A stretch of 37,180 bases of DNA from Candidatus Avidehalobacter gallistercoris (GTDB lineage Bacteria; Bacillota; Dehalobacteriia; UBA4068; UBA4997), in contig DVMH01000022.1 of NCBI GenBank assembly GCA_018715045.1, positions 74,291 to 111,470 of the forward strand, given 5' to 3'. A program made the position numbers and the translations under genes. This document shows, one piece after another, positions 32,745 to 37,180 of this stretch (the stretch's first letter is position 1; each line of letters opens with the position of its first letter). Below the pieces are notes generated by a model. That model was not told the DNA's origin. It saw nothing but the letters and a program-made list of their open reading frames with translations, and searched no databases.

Positions 32745-33742
32745 ATGAAGAAGGTTGTGAAATTATTGCTGAAAATCATTTTAATTATCGTTGCTCTGAT
32801 TATGCTTGTTATGTTTGCTTTTATTAAGATTGCAGAACACAGGGAGGCAAACTACTACAATTACACGCAAACTGCCGGTGAAATTGAAATGAAATATACG
32901 GCGTTTGGTGACAAAAATGTGTCCTATATGGAATTTAACGCTTATGATGATGTTATTGGTAAATATGCGATGTGGTATCCCCGCGAACTGGAGAATATGG
33001 GGGAAAAGTACCCCGTTGTGATTTTTGCAAATGGAACTGGAAGTACTTCGGCTACATACAAACCGTTTATGGAACATCTGGCGTCCTGGGGATTTATTGC
33101 CATCGGGAATGATGACAAAAACACCAGATCCGGCGCTTCAGCAGAGTCCACACTTCAATTTTTGATACAGGTAAATGAGGATCCAGACGGTATCTTCTAC
33201 CATAAAATCGACTTGGACAACATTGGTATTGGAGGGCATTCTCAAGGTGGCGTCGCCGCATTTAACATGGTGACAAATCAAGAACATGGTTTTATGATCA
33301 AGGCTCTTTATGCGGCAAGCGCGACATCATCCTATCATACTGGCGTGATGGCTGACCAGTGGGAATATAATTTGACTGAGATAACGATACCCACATTTCT
33401 GACATCGGGAACTGGTTATTGGGATGCAGGTACTGCAATGACGAAAGATCAGGTCAACGATGAGGAAAGCAATGTAGTGCAAGGGATTTGCCCGCTGTGG
33501 TCTTTGCAGGAAAATTATACTTCTCTGTCAGATGCGATAGATAAGGTTATGGCAAGGAAAAAAATACAGACCATGGGAATTCCTACAAGCAATTTGACGG
33601 CTATATGACTGCTTGGTTTATGTATTATCTGCAAGGTGATCAAGAGGCTGGCAAGGCATTTACCAATGGGGGCGAATTATCAGCTAATAATATGTATCAA
33701 GATGTTCAGACAACTATAAATGAACAAAACGCAAAATCGTAA
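32745..33742 (+). pseudogene. Membrane-anchored alpha/beta hydrolase, frameshifted at an A7 run
   Basis: From ATG 32745 (AAGGAG 3 bases upstream) the protein has a hydrophobic N-terminal anchor, then PVVIFANGTGSTSATYKPFM (oxyanion region), and nucleophile motif GGHSQGGVAA. These indicate an alpha/beta hydrolase acting outside or at the membrane; the substrate is unknown. At 33552-33558 (seven As) the frame runs to an early stop at 33608. The -1 frame continues NTDHGNSYKQFDGYMTAWF and YYLQGDQEAGKAFTNGG to 33742 in the same style. One more A would restore a protein of about 331 residues. It may be a mutation, a phase-variable tract, transcriptional slippage or a read error. The gene is AT-rich compared with its neighbours, so horizontal gain is plausible. 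Confidence 0.75.
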
Positions 33743-33761
33743 TATGTTGTCATAAAGCGCA

Positions 33762-33800
33762 AAAAGCACCCACCTCGTTTGAAGTAAGGTGGGTGCTTTT
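33762..33800. terminator. Bidirectional terminator after the hydrolase gene
   Basis: AAAAGCACCCACCT (33762-33775) pairs perfectly with AGGTGGGTGCTTTT (33787-33800) around an 11-base loop. It can end the plus-strand hydrolase and the minus-strand surface protein. Confidence 0.85.
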
Positions 33801-33858
33801 CGTGTTTGCTCAAACCCTGAACTTAATGACATGGTTTGTTTTGGCTTAATCAGAATTT

Positions 33859-36072
33859 TTAATACTCGCTCCACTGGTCTTCCGGTATCGCCACAAACAG
33901 CACGGGTGAATCCGAGCCATCCGGCGTGATATAGGTGATGACAATTTCCTCGCCCGCCTCGATCACCCCGGCGACAACGCTTTCCTGTGTCGTCTTGATC
34001 TGACCGGTAGCGGAAAGCAGACAAAGCTGGTCATTCCAGAGAATAGCGCCACGGAAGATAGCGCCGCGCGGGTTTACTAAAATGCCGGTGCGCTCAGCTG
34101 CTTTAATGTGCAGCCGCTGGATAACGCCATAGTTCCCCTTGTTATAGGTTTCGGCTCCAGTCAGCGCGTCGGTACCACTGATCAGGTAATCATCCAGCTT
34201 GCCGCTGAAAGAGTCAGGATAGCCCAGCATGATTTTCTGTGCGTCCGAGCCGTCCAGGTTGATATAAATATCGTAGGCGGCGTTGGCATAGGTGCCGCGC
34301 GTCTGCGGCTCCACAGAGGGCAAGACGGGAAGCGTGGTATACGTTTTATAATCCATGCCGGAGGACATGGCAGCTACAGCCACGGTCAGCTTGCCCTCTA
34401 CCTCAATATCCATCAGCGCGGATTGCAGAGAGTTAGGGCTAATAGAAGCGGTCTGTGCGGAGTTCAGCAGATACATTTCGCCCGGCTTGAGTGTAATTTT
34501 CGTACCGTTATAGGCCGATTTCAGATAATTTTGCGTCTCTATATAGCCTACTTGCATCGGATCCAACGAGGGGCCGGCATAGCCCGATTTGCCCAGAGTA
34601 AAAGTGACCGGCTGATCCGTTTCATTGTGGGCGATAAGATAGATATTCAAAGGGCTTTGGCCGTTGTTCAGATGGTGATAATGCAAGGTGGCGCTGCCAG
34701 AAACAGCGTCCTTATAGAGCAAGCCGGGGGTGTTCACCTTTTCAGGGCTGTTACTGTCCAACAGTGTGACGGGCTGGGTGGTCACTTTCTCGGCATTAGC
34801 AGCCAGCAGGCCGTTCAGATTAGTTTTGTCAATATTAAGATAAATCTCTCCGGGGTTCAGGTTGGTGAAGCGATATTCTGCCTCGGTCGCCTGCACATTA
34901 TCGCTCACTTCAAATTCCAGTTCGGCCTCGTCGCTCCACTGGCCGAAAGCGTCCTGCACAGACAGGGTGACGGTGTGTTTGCCGCTGGCAAAGAATGCGG
35001 CGGGGAGACCGCGCTTGGTGATGGTGTTGCCGTCCTGATCGATCCAGGAATAGTTGAAGTTGACGGCGGTTATTTCCTCCCAGTCTTCGTTCTTCAGGTC
35101 ATATTCAATTTTGACGGTCTCGCCGATATCTACATTGGTCTGGTCGGATTCAAAGCGAGTGATCTCCGGCTTTTCGTTTACCTCCAGATGATAGGTGGTG
35201 GAAACCGGCTCGCTCCATACGCCGTAGACATTTTTGACGCGGTAATTAATGGTATAATCGCCGCCCTGTTTCTGATAGAACAGCCAGTACAGGCTGGTGG
35301 CGGATTTAGTGTTGCCTTCGGCGTCAATAAGCTCCCATTCACGCTCGGTTATCTCATAGCCGCCAGGGTCAACGCTTTTATCCTTGTATTCCACCGTTTG
35401 GCCGGCAGTGGCGGGGAGATATTCAATGTCGGCCACCGGCGGTTCGACATTCAGTGTTTCCGGCAAAGTGACGGTGATACTCTGGTCAGCCTTGTTGTAA
35501 TCCACCTTGCAATACATCAGCTCGGAGATCAGACGCAACGGCACCAGCGTGCGGTTATCTTTTACCATCGGCGCGACGCTCATATTATACGGCTGTCCAT
35601 CAGAATAAACCTTGCCGGAATCCAGCGCAATCGTGATGCCCGCGCCATTCCTGGTCACCTTGACGATGTTTGTGCTGTTGTTCCAGTCAACATCAGCTTT
35701 TAAAATGTCCTGCGCAATGAAACGCAGCGGCAACATTGTGGTGTTGTTGGTGGCAAACGGCGCCACGTCGATTTCCATTTGCGAGCCTAAAAAAGTCGCC
35801 TGCTTGCTGTTCAGGGTCAGCTTCACGCTGTTATTCACCTGAATAGGATCGCTCGGGTGATCGTCAGCCTTGGTTTCGTCCTTTGTATCGGCGTCAGATG
35901 CATCGTGCGATGTTTCGTTACCCTGTTCGACGGCGGTCTGTGTGCTGTTTATATCAGCCTCGTCGGTGGGTGCAGCCAGAGTTATCGCAGGCAGTGTAAA
36001 CAACAACAGGGTCAGCAGCGCGGCTGCCAGCCATTGGTTCGGCCTTGCCAGCAGGTTCACAATAGTTTTCAT
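33859..36072 (-). CDS. Secreted protein with copper-amine-oxidase N-terminal-like domain and two PKD-like domains
   Basis: The 737-residue protein has a signal peptide (hydrophobic core at about 14-32) and an acidic, Thr/Asp-rich linker. It then has a copper-amine-oxidase N1-type domain at about 78-190 with the paired MLPLRFIAQDI and LVPLRLISELM motifs. Despite the name, this domain does not imply oxidase activity; no catalytic TPQ-type region is present. Two beta-sandwich, PKD-like units follow at about 215-300 and 302-392, ending in VWSEPVST and QWSDEAEL. The last about 340 residues are beta-rich and I do not recognise them. The protein is probably a cell-surface or envelope factor. The ATG at 36072 has GGAAG upstream. 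Confidence 0.85.
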   Translation of the reverse strand: MKTIVNLLARPNQWLAAALLTLLLFTLPAITLAAPTDEADINSTQTAVEQGNETSHDASDADTKDETKADDHPSDPIQVNNSVKLTLNSKQATFLGSQMEIDVAPFATNNTTMLPLRFIAQDILKADVDWNNSTNIVKVTRNGAGITIALDSGKVYSDGQPYNMSVAPMVKDNRTLVPLRLISELMYCKVDYNKADQSITVTLPETLNVEPPVADIEYLPATAGQTVEYKDKSVDPGGYEITEREWELIDAEGNTKSATSLYWLFYQKQGGDYTINYRVKNVYGVWSEPVSTTYHLEVNEKPEITRFESDQTNVDIGETVKIEYDLKNEDWEEITAVNFNYSWIDQDGNTITKRGLPAAFFASGKHTVTLSVQDAFGQWSDEAELEFEVSDNVQATEAEYRFTNLNPGEIYLNIDKTNLNGLLAANAEKVTTQPVTLLDSNSPEKVNTPGLLYKDAVSGSATLHYHHLNNGQSPLNIYLIAHNETDQPVTFTLGKSGYAGPSLDPMQVGYIETQNYLKSAYNGTKITLKPGEMYLLNSAQTASISPNSLQSALMDIEVEGKLTVAVAAMSSGMDYKTYTTLPVLPSVEPQTRGTYANAAYDIYINLDGSDAQKIMLGYPDSFSGKLDDYLISGTDALTGAETYNKGNYGVIQRLHIKAAERTGILVNPRGAIFRGAILWNDQLCLLSATGQIKTTQESVVAGVIEAGEEIVITYITPDGSDSPVLFVAIPEDQWSEY

Positions 36073-36144
36073 AAAATAGCTTCCTTTCTCGGTTCCGTAC
36101 GTTCCCCGCCGTATGTTAGCATGGCTCGTACAGCATAACTATAC

Positions 36145-36174
36145 TTATAAATTGCGTGACAAAAATTTTGTCAA
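36145..36174 (-). promoter_or_regulatory. Promoter of the copper-amine-oxidase-like gene with palindrome
   Basis: On the minus strand, TTGACA (36169-36174) and TTATAA (36145-36150) are 18 bp apart. A 17-base palindrome, TGACAAAAATTTTGTCA (36157-36173), overlaps the -35 and covers the spacer, so it could be an operator. The divergent spoIID-like gene starts 128 bases away. Confidence 0.5.
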
Positions 36175-36300
36175 AAAATACTATGTTATTTTACCACATT
36201 TTGTTCTTCTGCACAAGCTTTTCCGCTAAAGTTTGTTTTGGCATAAAAAGGCAGCTTGGCCGATATATTTATATGGTAGTTTTTTTTGGGAGGCGATCTT

Positions 36301-37180
36301 GTGGTAAGGCGGCCTAAAAGGTGGATTGCAGCGTGTTTTTTGCTTCTTTTGGCGGCTGTGTTGGCGGCGTTTTATTTTCATGGCAAGGCAGCAGTTAAAC
36401 AGACGGCGGCGGAAATGCCCGAAAAAACAGCGCGGTTGATTATCCTGCGCCATACGGCGGACGGCGCAGCGGAGCAAATCCCGTTGGAGGATGCTTTGGT
36501 TGGCTTTCTGGCGGGAGAAATGTCGGCTGAAGCGCCTGAGGCTGCATTGCAGGCGCAGGCAGTGGCGGCCAGAAGTTATGTCTATGCACGGAATTTGAGC
36601 GCGGGCGAGGTATGCGACGACAGCGCTCATTGCCTGGCCTATTTATCGGAGGAGGAGCGACGTAAGCGTTGGGGCAGGCATTTTGCCAAATATGAAGAAA
36701 AATTAAAAGCGGCGGTGGCTGCAACGGCTGATTTAATGCTGCTTTCCGACGGCGAGGTGCAGGCGGCATATTTCCATGCGGTCTGCGGCGGTATGACGGA
36801 AAACGCTGCGGACTGCTGGGGCGGCAGCGTGCAGACGGCAGCAGTGCCTTGCTTCTGGGATGGCGGGGCGGCAGGCAATATAAGCGCCAGCTTTTGGCCG
36901 AAAGCAGAGCTGGCGGCCAAGCTGGGCGTAACTGAAGAGGAGCTTGCACTTTTAACTGTGCGGACTACCAGCGCCAGTGGACGGGTGCAGCGATTGTCCT
37001 GCGGCGCCAAAAGCTGGCGGGGCAGCGAGTTCAGGAGTCTTTTGGGCTTAAGATCCACTGATTTTAACTGGCTGGCTACGGCTGAGGGTTATTGGTTCAC
37101 AGTGCAGGGCTATGGGCACGGCGTGGGTATGTGTCAGGCTGGTGCGATTGGTTTGGCCGAGCAGGGCAGCGATTTTAACG
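36301..37180 (+). CDS. spoIID: SpoIID/LytB-family protein, partial at right edge
   Basis: From GTG 36301 (GGGAGG 7 bases upstream) the frame is open for 293 codons to the window end. It has an N-terminal membrane anchor (about 8-27). The SpoIID core starts with LEDALVGFLAGEMSAEAP, placing the catalytic Glu at about residue 73, followed by AQAVAARSYVYAR. The C-terminal hallmark GYGHGVGMCQAGAIGL is near the edge. SpoIID is a lytic transglycosylase that trims peptidoglycan during engulfment. Some relatives (LytB-type) work in vegetative cells, so the link to sporulation is not certain. The start assumes GTG. Confidence 0.9.
   Translation, partial: MVRRPKRWIAACFLLLLAAVLAAFYFHGKAAVKQTAAEMPEKTARLIILRHTADGAAEQIPLEDALVGFLAGEMSAEAPEAALQAQAVAARSYVYARNLSAGEVCDDSAHCLAYLSEEERRKRWGRHFAKYEEKLKAAVAATADLMLLSDGEVQAAYFHAVCGGMTENAADCWGGSVQTAAVPCFWDGGAAGNISASFWPKAELAAKLGVTEEELALLTVRTTSASGRVQRLSCGAKSWRGSEFRSLLGLRSTDFNWLATAEGYWFTVQGYGHGVGMCQAGAIGLAEQGSDFN

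Noticed and set aside
34108-35703. 531-codon open frame on the plus strand
   Set aside because: It lies fully antisense to the copper-amine-oxidase-like gene, has no ribosome site, and its composition is that of a complementary-strand shadow.
1-37180. CRISPR arrays, tRNA or rRNA genes
   Set aside because: No regularly spaced repeats, cloverleaf-like sequence or rRNA segments were seen on either strand.

Overview
The window is chromosomal DNA of an anaerobic member of the Bacillota. The evidence is a pyruvate:ferredoxin oxidoreductase, SpoIID- and BofA-family sporulation proteins, the rplI-dnaC and dnaX-ybaB-recR-bofA orders typical of Firmicutes, an SLH-anchored surface enzyme, and a protein with a copper-amine-oxidase N-terminal-like domain. 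The mix of SLH and copper-amine-oxidase-like domains would fit the Negativicutes, but this is inference and no rRNA marker is present.

Layout. 1-2430: a GltD-like flavoprotein (cut by the window edge) and a PAP2 phosphatase on the minus strand, then bioB on the plus strand with a near-consensus promoter and a long terminator hairpin. About 2300-8690: an accessory island of lower apparent GC. It holds a broken tnpV, a two-gene restriction-modification system (nuclease-methyltransferase fusion plus specificity subunit), about 950 bp of highly foldable non-coding DNA, a small mobilisation-type ORF, a twice-frameshifted parB-like gene and a recombinase tail. It looks like a decayed integrative or mobilisable element whose most intact cargo is the R-M pair. 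8690-13440: an AI-2E-family permease, an AEC-family transporter, and a secreted M3-type metallopeptidase with three SLH domains.

13438-22105 (minus strand): one operon-like run read as pheA, aroB, aroC, aroE-aroK fusion, aroQ, aroF, aroA, tyrA, mscL. Gaps are short or the genes overlap, and a good promoter lies upstream of pheA. The run encodes every step from PEP and erythrose-4-phosphate to chorismate, plus both prephenate branches towards phenylalanine and tyrosine. A TRIC/UPF0126 membrane protein lies just upstream.

23020-32302 (plus strand): information-processing genes (yybS-like, rplI, dnaC, a short dnaX, ybaB, recR), then bofA-like and nifJ, ending at a strong terminator. 32302-33800: an AT-rich stretch with an alpha/beta hydrolase gene frameshifted at a seven-A run. 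33859-37180: a secreted copper-amine-oxidase-like/PKD-like protein on the minus strand and a divergent spoIID-like gene cut by the right edge.

The parts most worth a second look are the nuclease-methyltransferase R-M system with its structured leader and hairpin at the hsdM-hsdS junction, the foldable non-coding block at 6767-7210 with tandem terminators, the SLH-anchored M3 peptidase, and the AroE-AroK fusion in a complete aromatic operon.
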